NCBI GenBank assembly: GCA_949130495.1
Contig: OX422209.1
Span: 699,103,257 to 699,167,256, forward strand
Length of the DNA: 64,000 nt
DNA from: Sambucus nigra
Taxonomy: Eukaryota > Streptophyta > Magnoliopsida > Dipsacales > Adoxaceae
Direction of reading: 5' to 3'
This document shows positions 11,020 to 23,261 of this stretch, piece after piece. A program made the position numbers and the translations under genes. Under the pieces are notes generated by a model, which did no database searches, was not told the DNA's origin, and saw nothing but the letters and a program-made list of their open reading frames with translations. How positions within the stretch are numbered: the stretch's first letter is position 1; each line of letters starts with the position of its first letter.

Positions 11020-11480
11020 AATATTCCATCAAGGGATTCTGTTAGACCAAGGGTTTGATGATAATATTCCTATATGGAATTTATATGTTGATGGTTCTTC
11101 ATGTGCGATAGGTTGTGGGGATGGAATTATTCTCAACAGTTCGAATGGGATAGATATTGAATATGCTTTGCGTTTCCAATTCCAAGCTTCAAATAATAAA
11201 GCTAAGTATGAAGCCGTGATTGTGGGCCTCACCTTAGCGAAATCATTTAATGCAGAGCAAGTTATGGTGTTCAGTGATTCATAATTAATGGTGAATCAGA
11301 TGCTAAGTCTTTACACAACAAAAGGAGAGTTCATATCAAGATATGTAACTAAGGCCCTAGAGATCGAGCTAATTTAGCAACTATTCAAGTGGTCAGAATA
11401 CCTAGACTGGAGAATGCAAGGGCAGACACACTTGCTCAGTTAACTTCATCTACTCGCACGAAGCTACAAAGAACAATCCC
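11020..11480 (+). pseudogene. T3 second (archaeal-type) RNase H
   Basis: Separate RNase H domain between RT and integrase, the hallmark of the Tat lineage. Motifs: WNLYVDGSSCA at about 11078 (first catalytic Asp kept), IEYALRFQFQASNNKAKYEA (second acidic residue: E in NNEAEYEA is changed to K), MVFSDS at about 11265 followed by a stop. Downstream is the usual linker RMQGQTHLL. The same domain in T5 has His for the first Asp. It lies directly after the deleted RT tail. Confidence 0.8.
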
Positions 11481-12758
11481 CATTGAAGTACTTGCAAGCT
11501 GAAGTATTGATGAAGACCTGATGGTGAATATTATTGCTTTGGATATGGTACCATCTTGGATGGATCCCATCAGGGCCTATATAGAAGAAGGTATTTTACC
11601 AACCGACCTAATTGCAGTCAAATGGTTGAAGTACAAGGCTGCTAAATATGATTTGAATAATAACATTCTGTATAGGAGGGGTTTGATAGCTGGTTTGCAG
11701 AGGTGTATTCATCCAGAAGAAGTCAAGGACCTCATAGAGGAAATTCATGAAGGATCTTGTGGGTCTCATGTAGCTGGAAGAACTCTACTACAAAGGATGA
11801 ATATGAAATTATACTACTGGCCAACAATGCGCACTGATTGTACGAATTATGCTAAAAAATGTGACAATTATCAGCGATTTTTTACTATAAGAAGAACTCC
11901 TCAGGCGCTACTAACACCAATCACTCCACCTTGGCCATTCGCTATTTGGGGAATTGATTTAGTTGGGCCTCTGCCAACTACAAGAGGACGATTCAAATAT
12001 TTGGTGGCAGCTGTTGATTAGTTCACAAAGTGGGTGGAAGCTGAACCCCTCATCGATATGCCCTATGAAAGGGACTATCAATTCATTTGGAAGAATATTA
12101 TTTGCCGATATGGTTTTCCCCATTCATTTATCACAGATCACGGTACCCAAATTAAGCGTACTGTATACAGTCCAACGTTTGAAAAGTCTATTCTGCTCCA
12201 GGTCATCCCCAAAGTAATGGTCAAACAGAGATGACGAACATAACTATATTGAAGAGGTTGGAGAAGATATTAGGTGATGCTAAAGGGAATTGGATCAACG
12301 AGTTGCACTCAATGTTATGAGCTTACCGAATAACTCCCTGAACAGCAATTGGGGAATACCCTTACATGTTGTCTTTTGGGAGTGAAGCAGTGATACCTGC
12401 TGAGATAGGATTACCTACTCATAGATTGGTCAACTTAAATTCCCCAGTGAGTGATTTAACGTAACGCTTGGATTTGGACATGCTCGAAGAAGTCAGAGAG
12501 GACACAGTGAGCTGTAATGCTGCCCATTAGCAACAAACTGCCATGTTCTATAATAAAAGGGTCAAGAAATGTGATCTAAAGGAATGGGGTTATGTGCTCA
12601 AGAAGGTAATTCAAAAGCACAATAAGTTGGAGGTCAATTGGCATGGACCCTATCGTATCACAACAGTTGTTCAACATGGCACTTACAGAATAGAAACTCT
12701 TGAAGGGGAAGAATTAAAAAATGCCTGGAATGCGCACCTGCGAAAATACTACCAGTAA
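11481..12758 (+). pseudogene. T3 integrase
   Basis: DDE integrase that would insert the cDNA into chromosomes. The N-terminal HHCC zinc finger reads EIHEGSCGSHVAGRTLLQ, then KKCDNYQRF; the second Cys is Tyr. Catalytic core: WGIDLVGPLPTT (first Asp, about 11957), a stop at 12019-12021, FITDHGTQ (second Asp, about 12132), then after a frameshift GHPQSNGQTEMTN with the Glu (about 12195-12235). Next come LPTHRLVNLN and the C-terminal DNA-binding part KWHGPY-like EVNWHGPYRITTVV, ending NAWNAHLRKYYQ at 12758. The end aligns with T5 (39958). Confidence 0.87.
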
Positions 12759-13380
12759 TGTAACAACCCATGTAATCAATTGTTTCAATATGAATGAAAA
12801 CGATGATTTCCCATTTCATTTTTTTTCGGAGTACTAGTGTTACACACTACACTTAACAAACTTCACAACATGCGGCATCAACAATTGCCAACTAAAAGTT
12901 TGACGGAATCAACATAAACACCAACAATGTTGGTAAAACAATAGTCCTTCTTGATTATGGGTGACCGAAGAAGGCATTTAAACGGGGCAAAAAGTTGGGT
13001 AAAATATCCACTGCCTGGGAAGCAAGGCAATCTAGATAAGATTGTTACAACTAAGCAGGAACATGGGATAAAAATAATTACATTGTTTAGGCACTTATGG
13101 GTGATAAGTCACTACAACTAGACAAATACATGGGGCAAAAGTCCCATTGTCTAGGCAATCAAATCAAAAAGGGAAAAATGTCCGTTAAATATATACACTC
13201 AATGGCCGAAAATTAACCCATTATTGTTAAAAGTACAACACTACTATTGTTGATCTCAAGTTATGAATAAAGATTGACAGAATAACTATCATGCAATCAT
13301 TTTATTTCCAAGGAAACAAAATTAGAAGAAGACGATTTTTCTTCATTTACAATAACAATCACTGACAAAATATAAATAGT
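12759..13380. other. T3 spacer between pol and antisense ORF2
   Basis: 622 bp of non-coding sequence where pol (plus) and aORF2 (minus) converge. It matches the T5 spacer (39959-40595) in patches, for example CACTACAACTAG and TTGTCTAGGCAA. It contains a perfect inverted repeat ACCAAC-AAT-GTTGGT (12920-12934). Probably the 3' UTR of both transcripts; no polyadenylation signal is assigned. Confidence 0.55.
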
Positions 13381-14631
13381 CTATTCTATTGGTTTCTTTC
13401 CTTCAGATTTTGATACAGGATCCATTCTAGCTGGAGGGTCATCAAAAGCATAAGGATAATTGATAAAATTCAAATTCTGTAGCATTATGATGTTGCTTAA
13501 ACTTGGTCGGTCGTGCAAATGAGGAGGTCTGGATATCTCAAATTCTTCATGGAGACTGTAATCACCAAGGTATTTGGAAATCAAACTATAAGGAATGGAG
13601 TTAACTGAAATCCAATTAACATCTAGTTGAAAAGGTGGTACTGGAAGATCAAGTAGACCATGCTCATACCGATCCCACAGTTCAATTCCTTATTCAACTT
13701 TCATTATAGTTAAGGCATTCATCCACCCCTGCTTGTACCCTTCATTGTTTGATTGTTTCAATCTGGCATCGAGATGATATAAAGCTTCATTGTATCCCTC
13801 AATCCAGAACTCACTGGGTTGTTTGTGGAGCTAATAAGTTAATAGTTCAACATGTGGATGAAGTCTTTTCAGCATATTTTCTTTGTTTTATAACGCGGAA
13901 CTCTGATTGGATATTTCCTCTATAAGAGTTTGAATCTTTCGGGACATCTCTGCCAGAGCTTGATTTTTTGCCTTTAGTTAAGCAGCTTGATTTTCTAAGG
14001 CTAGCTGAAGTCTAGTCTCTTCAATGCTACTCTAACCAGCTCTTGTTCTACCCCTGGAAGTGGATACAGGTCTGGCTCTTTTCAAAGTTTCTAATTTTTC
14101 TCTTAATGAAGAATTTTTAATCTCCAAAAAGGAAATACCTTCAACATTAGTCGGGATCAGAGATCCAGAGGAAGAAGCAGATTTTAGCTATTTTAGTGCT
14201 TCTCTTAAAGCAGTATTTTCTTCCTCCAGCAGTTGAGCAATGTTTCTATGCTCCTCAATTTCAAGTCTTAACACACTATCTCTTTTACTATGGGCAGAGA
14301 TAAATTTGTCATAACCCCGATCAACACTCAACTGTTAGTACTTCTTCTCATAACCTTCATAAAGAAGAGAAGTGGTTTATTTGTGTTGAAGTTGAAGTTC
14401 TTTGATCATTCCTTGAAGATATTCAATCATTTCGTAATACGCTACGTTATTCGCTATTGCACGATTAAGTAAAAATTTTAAATACTGATAAGCCTCAATT
14501 GCTCGTTCAGAGGTTTCAATACTAAGAATGTCACTTATTTGTGCTTCAGTAAAATCTACACGACCAGCCTTGAAGTAATCTGTATATTTTTTTATCAAAT
14601 CCCTATCATGACCTGACAATAACTCCATCAT
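13381..14631 (-). pseudogene. T3 antisense ORF2 (coiled-coil protein)
   Basis: Minus-strand ORF facing pol. Start MMELLSGHDRDLIKKYTDYF at 14631; end PVSKSEGKKPIE at 13381, both conserved in T5 (41927 and 40596). The N-terminal quarter is helical (ERAIEAYQYLKFLLNRAIAN, then QGMIKELQLQHK). Middle is charged and heptad-like. C-terminal part reads EGYKQGWMNALTIMKVE then LLDLPVPPFQLD and SKYLGDYS. GWxNALxxxKV also occurs in T6. Several in-frame stops break it. Antisense ORFs downstream of pol are known in Tat-lineage elements; their function is not established. Confidence 0.6.
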
Positions 14632-14807
14632 GGGAATAAACTAGCAAAGAAAAGTAAAAATAGATCAATAACAGCACAACTATATTGAACAGTAGAGGAG
14701 AAATTAAAATAAGTAATAAGTCAATTTTATTGATCGTAATAGATGAAGGTACAACCAGAGTACAAACAAAGGTAAAACAGACGAAAATAAAAAATTACAG
14801 AACAACA

Positions 14808-16147
14808 TTACACCTTCTCCTAATTCCCCACTACATCTTCAACTGATTTTGAAGAAGGAATTGGTACCTGAAGTTTCTCGAAAGGCAACTGAAGTTGTTC
14901 GGAAGACGTTATTATCTACTGGACTTATTCGGAAGACTGAGGGATAATGAAAGCAGGTGTTTGTTCTACCATCATTAAAGAAGATTCATTAGATCAAACT
15001 TCATCATCTTCTTCTTCTTCTTCAATAGAAGGAGGAGGGTCGTGGACATGTTTCTAAAATAATTCAAAGTCCTCGGCAACGTCCAACTCTTTCAACACTG
15101 TAACACATTCATCCCTGAAGAACTTCAAACTTGCATACTCCATTTGAGCAGAGGCAACAGTTAGAGATTTGTTCCACCCTTTGTCCCAGCCAGAGCTAAA
15201 GGACTTCTTCACAGTAGACTTTCTCTTCGTCCTCTCCAAGGAAGTATTTTCCCTAAGAAGAACTTCAATAGATTTTACTTTCTTTTTAAGATCTTTCTTA
15301 CGTCGTTCAGCCTCTTAAGCTTTCCCTCACCTTCATCCTTGCTGGTAATGGCAACCTTCAATTTCCCCTCTGCCTCCTTGGAAGTATTTATAGCTTTTTG
15401 TAGAGATAGATCAACTTCTTTTGCAGCATCCATAGCTTTTTATTGATATGTTTCAACAGCCTTGATTTTATTCTCCCAAGAAATCTTATCATCCTCATAT
15501 TTCTTCCAGGAATCTTCCAAAGATTTTGATAACTCAGCAAGGGCTTCTTCTACTTCACTGAAAGAGGAAGAAACTTTGATAGCTTCATCCTTCTCTAATA
15601 TATTATTGAAATATACCAAAAATTGCAAGACGAAGAGAAACTCAAGTTAGAATATGAATATTGAAAGCATAACTTAAAGGATAATGTATAATGACACTTA
15701 TTGATGCAAGGTATTGGGCAGCCAAATCAGAGACTTTCCCCCAAGGAGTAGAGGTCTCAGCAGCTCTGTGATCAGGAAGAGTTCCAGACTAGATTAATTT
15801 CCTGGACAAATCAGGAGTAATGAATGTTGGAGGACCAGCTCTCAAGGAAGGTACTTCAACCTCAGGAGGTTGAGCAGTAACATTAATAGTCTTCTCAGCA
15901 AGACCCCTTAATCTTTTTAAAGGAGAAACCTCTTCAATCAAAGGTGCTACCTATTTTTGAACAAAAGGGGGCTTCTTGATGACCTCCTTAATAGGTGTGA
16001 TTGCTCCCCCAGATAGAGCAACATCCTTTTTCTTTGTCCCTTCAACTGGGACATCTTCTTTGCTCTTTTTTGCCCCATCAGCATCAGGGATAATCTTAGC
16101 AAAAAGATCAGGCATTCTCCTCTTCTTCGTCATCAAATTAATAATAG
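14808..16147 (-). pseudogene. T3 antisense ORF1, C-terminal part
   Basis: Minus-strand ORF whose stop (TAA 14808-14810, ahead of it EKV) matches T5 aORF1 (TAG 42114-42116 after NKEKV). From the N-terminal side: RKRRMPDLFAKIIPDADGAKK (about 16128), a Lys/Ser/Thr-rich stretch, then long coiled-coil segments such as DEAIKVSSSFSEVEEALAEL (about 15590) and GWDKGWNKSL. The N-terminal domain seen in T2, T5 and T6 is missing because sequence switches to a copia fragment near 16150. Stops are scattered through it. Confidence 0.55.
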
Positions 16148-16159
16148 AGGTTATCTTTA

Positions 16160-17704
16160 TTTTGCTATATGTCTAAAGTCGAGCCCAAGAACGTCAAGGA
16201 AGCACTAAGGATGAACACTGAATATTTGCTATGTAGGATGAGTTGCTTCAGTTTAAAAAGAATGATGTTTGGGATCTTGTCCCCCGACCCAGTGAGAAGA
16301 ATGTGATTAGTACCAAGTGGATCTACAAGAACAAAATGGATAATAATGGTACCATTATCCAAAATAAGGCTAGGTTGGTGGATCAAGGCTACACACAGAT
16401 AGAGGGTGTAGACTTTGATGAGACATTTTCTCCTTTTACGAGGCTTGAGTCCGTTTTCTTACTACTCGCTATCGCATATCATCTGTGCTTCAAGTTATAC
16501 TAGATGGACGTCAAGAGTGCCTTTCTGAATGACATTCTATAGGAGGAAGTTTACCTGGAATAATCAATAGGGTTTGAAGACCCTAAGCATCCTGATCACA
16601 TCTATTTTATGAGAAAATCCATGTATGGTTTGAAGCAACCACCTCATGCTTGGTACGAGAGGCTTACTTCCTATCTCTTAACATGTGGCTTCATGAGAGG
16701 GGGAGTTGATAAGATGTTGTTTGTTAGGATAGGAGACGATGCTATTTTCGTTGCCCAGGTCTATGTGGACGACATAGTCTTTGGATCCACGTTCTCTTGA
16801 CATGCTCATGACTTTGAGGATGAGATGAAGAGTGAGTTTAAGATGAGCATGGTTGGTGAGCTTACATTCTTCATTGGTCTCCAGGTTCGTCATCTAGAGG
16901 ATGGGATGTTCATCTCTCAATCCAAGTATTCTACAGACCTTGTGAAGAAATTTAGTTTAGACTCCGCTAAGCATGCACATACTAAGATGAGTACCTCAAA
17001 AAATCTTAGTAAGGACACTTCAGGCAAAGACGTAGAGCAACCCTTGTATCGGAGTATGATAGGTAGTCTTCTCTACTTGACTACCAGTTATCCCGACATC
17101 GCCTTTAGTGTTGGAGTCTGTGCGCGATATCAGGCATCCCCGAAAGAGTCCCACTACCTTCGCTTAAACGTATTATCAAATACGTGAGTGGGACTCTCTC
17201 ATTTGGAATTTGGTATTCTTTTGATATCGATGACCGTTTATCCGCCTATTCAGATGTCGATTGGGTCGGGATGCAGATGGATGTAGGATCACTTCTGGTG
17301 GGTGTTTCTTCTTTGGTTATGCTCTTGTCTCTTGGTTGAGCAAGAAGCAAAACTCTATATCTTTGTTCACTGCAGACGTTGAGTACATATCCATCGGGAG
17401 TTATTACACGTAACTTTTGTGGATGAAGCAGATGTTAGAGGATTATGGGATATCACAGGACACCATGACTATTTCCTGTGATAACACGAGCACGATACAC
17501 ATATCCCGTAATCCAGTCCAGCATTCGCTCACAAAACACATTAGGACATGTGAGCACTTTATCCGTGAGTTAGTAGAAGAGAAGGTCGTATACTTGAGTT
17601 TTGTGTCTACCGACCTCCAATTAGCCGATAATTTATTGAAGCCTTTAGATTCCCTTAGATTCGATAGTCTTAGGAAGTCTTTAGGAATTTGCACAGTTGA
17701 CTGA
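16160..17704 (+). pseudogene. COP1: copia RT-RNase H fragment
   Basis: 3' half of a Ty1/copia pol (reverse transcriptase and RNase H). It begins in the linker before RT (VEPKNVKEAL), then KNDVWDLVPRP, KARLVDQGYTQIEG, MDVKSAFLND, SMYGLKQPPHAWYERL, the catalytic QVYVDDIVFGST (about 16756, intact), MSMVGELTFFIGLQV, RSMIGSLLYLT. RNase H follows with frameshifts near 17185 and 17400: CDNTSTIHISRNPVQHS and KPLDSLRFDSLRKSLGI, stop at 17702-17704. Stops at 16501, 16541, 16561 and 16798. Order and motifs suit the SIRE/Maximus group. Gag, protease and integrase are absent, so it is a fragment lying between T3 and T4. Confidence 0.88.
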
Positions 17705-19019
17705 GGGGGGTGGTCACCATGTCTAGAGTGGGATTCATTTTTAATGTTCATATTATATGATTCCTATCTCTAGATTGTATCATTTGTATTATTATTATTA
17801 TTTTTTTTTTCCTCTTTTTTTTAAACAACAAAAAAAAATTCTATTTTTTTGAAAAATTGAAAAATCCAAAAAGATTTTGATTTTGATAAATTTTTGCAAA
17901 AGACAAAAATATTTTCTTTTTATAAATTTTTTTGAAAATCACAAAAATAGTTTTGTATTTTGTTTGCACCGTTTATGGATGAACACTGAAGATAATCATA
18001 GTCACAACTTCATTACATATTCCACATGACTGTCTGATATTGATTTGAGATGCTACATCATTTCATCCATGTGCTTGATAATATATGGAGTCATTAAGAT
18101 GTGATTAGTGATATCTTCTACATATTTTTCTCCTTATCTCCTTTAATGCACACGTGCATGGTTTTATTTTAATATTGTGCCTGTCTATCACATGTTGGTT
18201 TGGATATTTCCATCTCGATTCTGTCTATACAACGAACCAAATGCGATCAAACGAGAATAATAATAGTTGTGCATGTAAGAATCATTTATCGCGAGGATTA
18301 CAATATATAAAAAAAAATGACGAGTGTTCACGAAAAAGGGCTGCGAGAGTACAAAATTAACTCATCGTGAAGGAGACCATTTAAAAGAGACCAAGGAAAA
18401 AAATTAAGGCAATAAAAATAATCATAGGCCAAAAATGGGGGAAATAGGATTCTTCTCTGTTGAGAAAAATAGACACCTCAAAATAGCGAAAGAAAAATTC
18501 ATAGAAATTTGAGGGAGTTTGGTTGGATTTAACGAATTTGTAGTTTCTTAAAAATCTCGAAAAAGCATTAAATAGTTTTGGACATTATTGGTGTGGAAAT
18601 CACTTTGAGCTTTGATTTGTTGATTAGATTGAGTCAATTTCTTATAATTCCACCATTTTTACACCTAAGAAATATGTTGAGTTCATTCGTTAGGAATATC
18701 CAAAATTCACCGTGCACATATGTTATGTCTGTATGAATTGATTTTCCAATCGAATTCGTTCACACCCCTACATTTTCGCTATCACCGACTTGATTATGTT
18801 CATGTTCTTTCATGGTGTGATTTTTTTGTAAGTGTTACAAGATATAGTGAAATAAAAAAAGGTTTTGTCCCTTTTGGGGATTTTTCCTTATATTTGTGAT
18901 TGTATGCATGCTTGATTTCATTTAATTAGTCAAGCACAATTAATTGCAAGAGTTAGGGTTTTGTGACTAAAATTGGAATTTAATTAAACAAGTTCATTCA
19001 TTGATTGTTGGTGCACTCT
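17705..19019 (+). other. COP1 polypurine tract and possible 3' LTR
   Basis: Right after the RNase H stop is GAGGGGGG then TGGTCACC, a plausible polypurine tract and LTR start. The next 1.3 kb is AT-rich without coding similarity. Near its end AAAGGTTTTGTCCCTTTTGGGG then TTTTTCC (about 18860-18890) looks like the R/U5 region of copia LTRs. A TTGGTGCA at about 19010-19017 could be the LTR end. No second LTR is present for comparison, so the limits are unproven. Confidence 0.35.
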
Positions 19020-19310
19020 CAAAAACTATAATAAGAAAGTGAACAAAGGACCTTTAAAGAAGGAGACTTGGTTTGGAAAATATTTTTTTCTTTAGATTAC
19101 GGAAAGTGGTTTCTAAAGTGGGAAGGATCATTCCAAATACATAGAGAATTTAAGGGTGGATCATACCATATAAAAGACATCAATGGTTACATTCACTTGA
19201 GAAAAATAAATATAAGATTTATAAAGCCATTTTACCCAACCATTTTAGGGAGCAAGGCAATAAGAACAAAATACATAGTTTCATTAGATATTGACAAAGT
19301 TACACATTAA
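19020..19310 (+). pseudogene. T4 integrase C-terminal domain (gypsy)
   Basis: Short plus-strand frame: FKEGDLVWKIFFSL, DYGKWFLKWEGSFQIHREF, then GGSYHIKDINGYIHLRKIN and IKPFYPTI. This is the SH3-like C-terminal end of a gypsy integrase (GDLVW...KWEGPF...YYP pattern). The rest of gag-pol is missing to the left. It is a different sequence group from T3/T5. What follows on the minus strand is an antisense ORF region, the same layout as T3 and T5, which supports a Tat assignment. Confidence 0.7.
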
Positions 19311-20371
19311 TGAAAGTGTTTGAATACAAGAGACCTAAAATTGTTCCTACAGTTTTCATAAGCAAGATTTTTTGTTTTGATTTGAACCTCCCTTGCATCA
19401 AACTGAGCAGCATTATTGGTTAAGACCTGTATATCTCCACACAATTGACTAATTCTCTACTCGCACTCTACTTCTTCCATGATGGAAACCTCGAGAGCAA
19501 CATTGACTCTGGCCAACTGTTTCTATAAATCCTCCTTCATAGGTAAGAGGAAAATTTTTATGTTTCGAATAACTCCTAAGTCATAAAAACCCTTAGCAAC
19601 TAAACTCTATAGCTTAAAAAGTGGGCTTTGTCTATAAATAAGGTAAGTTCCTCATTTTCGTGAGCCATGGTTGTGAGGTGATAAGAGAGTGAATGAATCC
19701 CAATGTGTGTTACATTAATAACAATTACCCCTAAGCCTTCAATCTGGGAGACACAAGTGCAAGAGGCCCCAAGTCCACTGGCAAAAGTAAAGTCAGTTCA
19801 AATAGTAGTCTGACAAAACTTAGAAGAAGCTCTACAGCTTGTGGAGTTTCTAATTGCCAATAAAGAAGGATTGAGTGAACTTTGATGAGATGGTCAAGTT
19901 GTTATTTAACACTATTGGCTACAATTTCTCAAGCTTAAACTAGGGACTTAGACATAATCTCTTGTAAATTTCCATGGAAGGCAATGACCTCAATTATTGT
20001 CAGTAAGCTTAGCACATCCTCAACTGAAGGATTGACCCTTGACTTATGAGATGATCTACTCAATGGTGAAACCCTTGATCTTGAAATATCTTTAGGAGTT
20101 GGTGACAAATCAGGTGGTATTATATTATTATAAACAAGATTGGGATCATTCATTTGCCCGATAAATTGGGGTTTAAGCTGCCTCATCATGAGAGGAAGGA
20201 TTAAGAATAAAAGTATTAGCAATCTATGAGATTGTCTCTTCCTCTATAGTTGGATTCAAAATGGGATTAGTTGATGAAGAAGGAACATTAATTATCACAT
20301 TTGTTAGTTAGTGGATTAAGATTACTGGAGCAGGTGCTCTAGGATCTCCGACTAGAATTGAATCATCCATG
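19311..20371 (-). pseudogene. T4 antisense ORF2-like region
   Basis: Minus-strand sequence with broken but recognisable frames directly facing the integrase end. A likely start is the ATG at about 20371 (MDDSILVGDPRAPAPVIL). Middle segments read LSPTPKDISRSRVSPLSRSS (about 20090-20030); the end is helical (QLARVNVALEVSIMEE-like, about 19540-19470). Position, strand and composition match aORF2 of T3 and T5, but direct sequence identity is not obvious. Many stops. Confidence 0.35.
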
Positions 20372-21284
20372 TTAGCTGAAACAACAGTTGAATTTATAAA
20401 AAGGAAAAAATCAGTTCAAAGTCAAATTTACTCGTATAATGGTACCAAAATTGGTGAATTGCTTCAAGAATAAAGGTATTGACTACCTACCAATTGGGCT
20501 TGGTACACAGGTTTCCTTACTATTGTTTTCACATGCTTGTTCTTATGAATGAGGAATGTCGTAAAGATAGGAGGCTCATCAGGCCCAATAGTACCTGATG
20601 AAGTACTAATAAGATTTCAAGAGGAAGACCTTGACCTAGTTGGTCTAACATAACTAACCTCTTCCTCTTCCCTGTATTCCCTCAAATGTTCCTCCTCTCA
20701 AGTCTTCATATAGTAAGGGGTTAATTTCCTCTCGAGTGAAGATTCATAATATTTATGAAGTGTAACTTCTACAAGAAAATCAAATGGCTTAGTTAAGGCT
20801 AATGCACATAAGGACATAATTACAAGATATAACTAAACCATTACGAGGGGAAGAAGGCTTTGAAGGATATGTGGATGCTGATAATGGTTTTAAGAAGAAT
20901 TAGATGTACTTTGACCAGCAATACTTAAAAATTGGGGTGACCCCTGCATTGAATTGAGCTCCTGCAATGCTAAAGTGTTTAGAACCCTATGATACTCAAT
21001 TATGCCCTGTAAAATAATTTCCTTCAAAGCTAAGATGCCATTGGAAACATAGGAGGACTATTCTAGCTTCTCATTGGGACAAATAATAAAATGGTAGAAA
21101 CCAAGTCTCTTTATAAGTTAGGAAGGCAAGTATATCTTCCAAAAAGAGCTTGGGGGAATGGGAAGTGATGTTCCATAATACAAGTCCTTAGAAATTATAA
21201 AACTTCTCCAATAGGGATCAACCTATGTCGCAGTGTGAAGATTCATTAGAATTAGGGCCAACTAAAGTTGTGATTTAATGGGTG
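20372..21284 (-). pseudogene. T4 antisense ORF1, C-terminal part
   Basis: Minus-strand decayed frame. A charged stretch EEEHLREYREEEEVSYVRPT (about 20690) is followed by GTIGPDEPPIFTTFLIHKN. COP2 is inserted at 21285 and the gene resumes at 31138 on the other side, where the N-terminal part continues on the same strand. Confidence 0.35.
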
Positions 21285-21289
21285 ACAAT
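21285..21289. repeat. Target site duplication of COP2, left
   Basis: ACAAT, repeated at 31133-31137 directly outside the other LTR. Its perfect match fixes both ends of COP2. Confidence 0.9.
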
Positions 21290-23247
21290 TGAAAATCTGT
21301 TACTAAAGCTGTTTAATATAAAATTAAACTATTTAAGTAACTCCGAACAGTTTTTTGAAGAAACTCTTTTCTTAAAACCAAATCTTTAATTAATCACAAG
21401 TCGTGTTTAACAAAAATATGTACGAGATCTTTTCAAGATTTGTTAACAGGTTTAATAAATCAGTTTAAAAACTTTAAACTCAGCACAACCAAGAATTAGA
21501 TGAGGAGATGTAGAAAGATTAAGAACAAGGATTTTTTACAGGTAAAACCTCACCCAACTGAGGAAACATCGACGACTCCCTCTACGGAGTAAACCAAAAA
21601 TTCCACTAAAACAAATTATAATAGTTACAAACTATATAACACACATGCACACAACTCAGACCTATACAAGTTTTGGAATGTACCCACTGGTGTCCTTATA
21701 ACTTCTCTGTAGTTCTGATTGTTGATGATGTTCTCCCAGTTTGCTAACTTCCAATTTGTTCAAGTTCTTTACGTCGACTCTTGTTCTTGAGATCTTATTA
21801 CCAACACTTTTAGTGTGGTAGGGTGATAGTGTTTGTTGAGGTGCTTTCTAACACATGCATGCACACACACACCCTTATTTCATACAAACAGTCCTAGCAA
21901 ATTACATATAAGATCTATATGCTGTGATTTTCTATTTCTCTCTTCTCACAAAACTTAACCTTGTTTGACCTTTATAATAATCCCAGAATCCACGGCTATC
22001 TTGCTCAGAAGACGTATCAAGATCTTAATCAATCTAAGGTTTTGAAAATATTTTTGAGATTGAAAATCACCAAGTGCGATTCCAAACTAGGTCAAAGGTC
22101 TTGTTTCAAAAGAACTAGAAACATAAAATGATTTTGTTGATATCGAAGTTAAAACCATTTACAGAACCAAATCAACAAATATTTTCTCAAGATGAGAAAC
22201 TAAAATATAAATCTATGTGTAATATAACATGCAAAGTCTTAGATCTAAGGTTTCTATAAAGAAGAAACACGAATCTAAAAATATGTTTAAGTTGATAACA
22301 AGATCTGGGAACGAAGAGGTTACAGCAACAAAACTAACAAACCATTCACTAAAAATCTCTCAAACACTCAAGGTTGTGTTTGGTATATATTGGTTTTGAA
22401 AGAGGTTAAGGTTTGAAGATAGTTTTGAACGAATTAGGGTTAGGATTTCCTAACTCTGGTTTTTCTCTTTTTTCTCTTCTCTCTCTTCTCTCTCTCTGGA
22501 ATGGATGAAATGGAAAAAGTCTTGGATGGCTGAGAGAAGGGCTCCTTATATAAGGGGCTGAGAAGATTCAAGAGTATGGTTCAAAATCAATGGCTCAGAT
22601 TGAGTCAAGGTTAATTGACTTTGATCCAAGGGTTAAAGATACGCGGAGATTATAACACTCTTGATTGGCTCAAAAGTGGTTCACATGGATTCCGAAAGAG
22701 TGCATGCAGAACGTTGATAAACAGGATCCAAGGCTCTCTTAGAGAAAACACAAATTCAACCAATAAGGATGCAACAGATGTTGGGCCAATGGAGGCCAAC
22801 AAACGCGTGTCCAAAATAATTAAAAACGAACCCTGAAGTCTCTGTCGCTTTCAGATTCTACCCAAGGGAACTTTCAGTCAATATAAGCAACATTCCATAA
22901 TTGCAGATAGACCCCAAAACTTTTAAAAACAAAGTTTATTTAATAAAATCCTTATTTTTAAATCTTATAAAATTCCCAAAAAGATATTAAAACTCAATTT
23001 TAGGGAATTAAACACACTCAACATATACACACTCACTTATATGCAATATGAGATGTATGAATGCAATTCTAATGTGTGTGAGTGTTGGTAAAAGAATCTA
23101 AATCAATCAATCAAGAGGAATAAAACAACCAACAAAGCTCTGAGGTTCTTTGGTTTCTAGGATTGACACAATTTTGTCACAATTTCCAAATTAGATGAAC
23201 ACTTATACAATAAAGACTCAACTGAGTAAAGAGTATAAGGTGCTTCA
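21290..23247 (-). mobile_element. 3' LTR of COP2
   Basis: 1958 bp. Plus strand starts TGAAAATCTGTTAC and ends GGTGCTTCA (minus strand TGAAGCACC...GATTTTCA). It lies next to the polypurine tract. Contains a near-palindromic TATA box CCTTATATAAGG (about 22543-22554) and a long CT-rich run (about 22466-22499). Confidence 0.93.
22543..22554 (-). promoter_or_regulatory. TATA box in COP2 LTR
   Basis: CCTTATATAAGG, self-complementary. In the 5' LTR copy it is CCTTATATAGGG at about 30408, so the symmetry is lost there. Likely core promoter. Confidence 0.5.
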
Positions 23248-23261
23248 ATCTCCCCCTTTGG
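23248..23261 (-). promoter_or_regulatory. Polypurine tract of COP2
   Basis: Minus strand CCAAAGGGGGAGAT directly beside the 3' LTR; plus-strand primer. Confidence 0.8.

Noticed and set aside
18154..18360. 68-codon plus-strand frame in the COP1 3' region
   Set aside because: No similarity to known env-like or other domains, and low-complexity surroundings.
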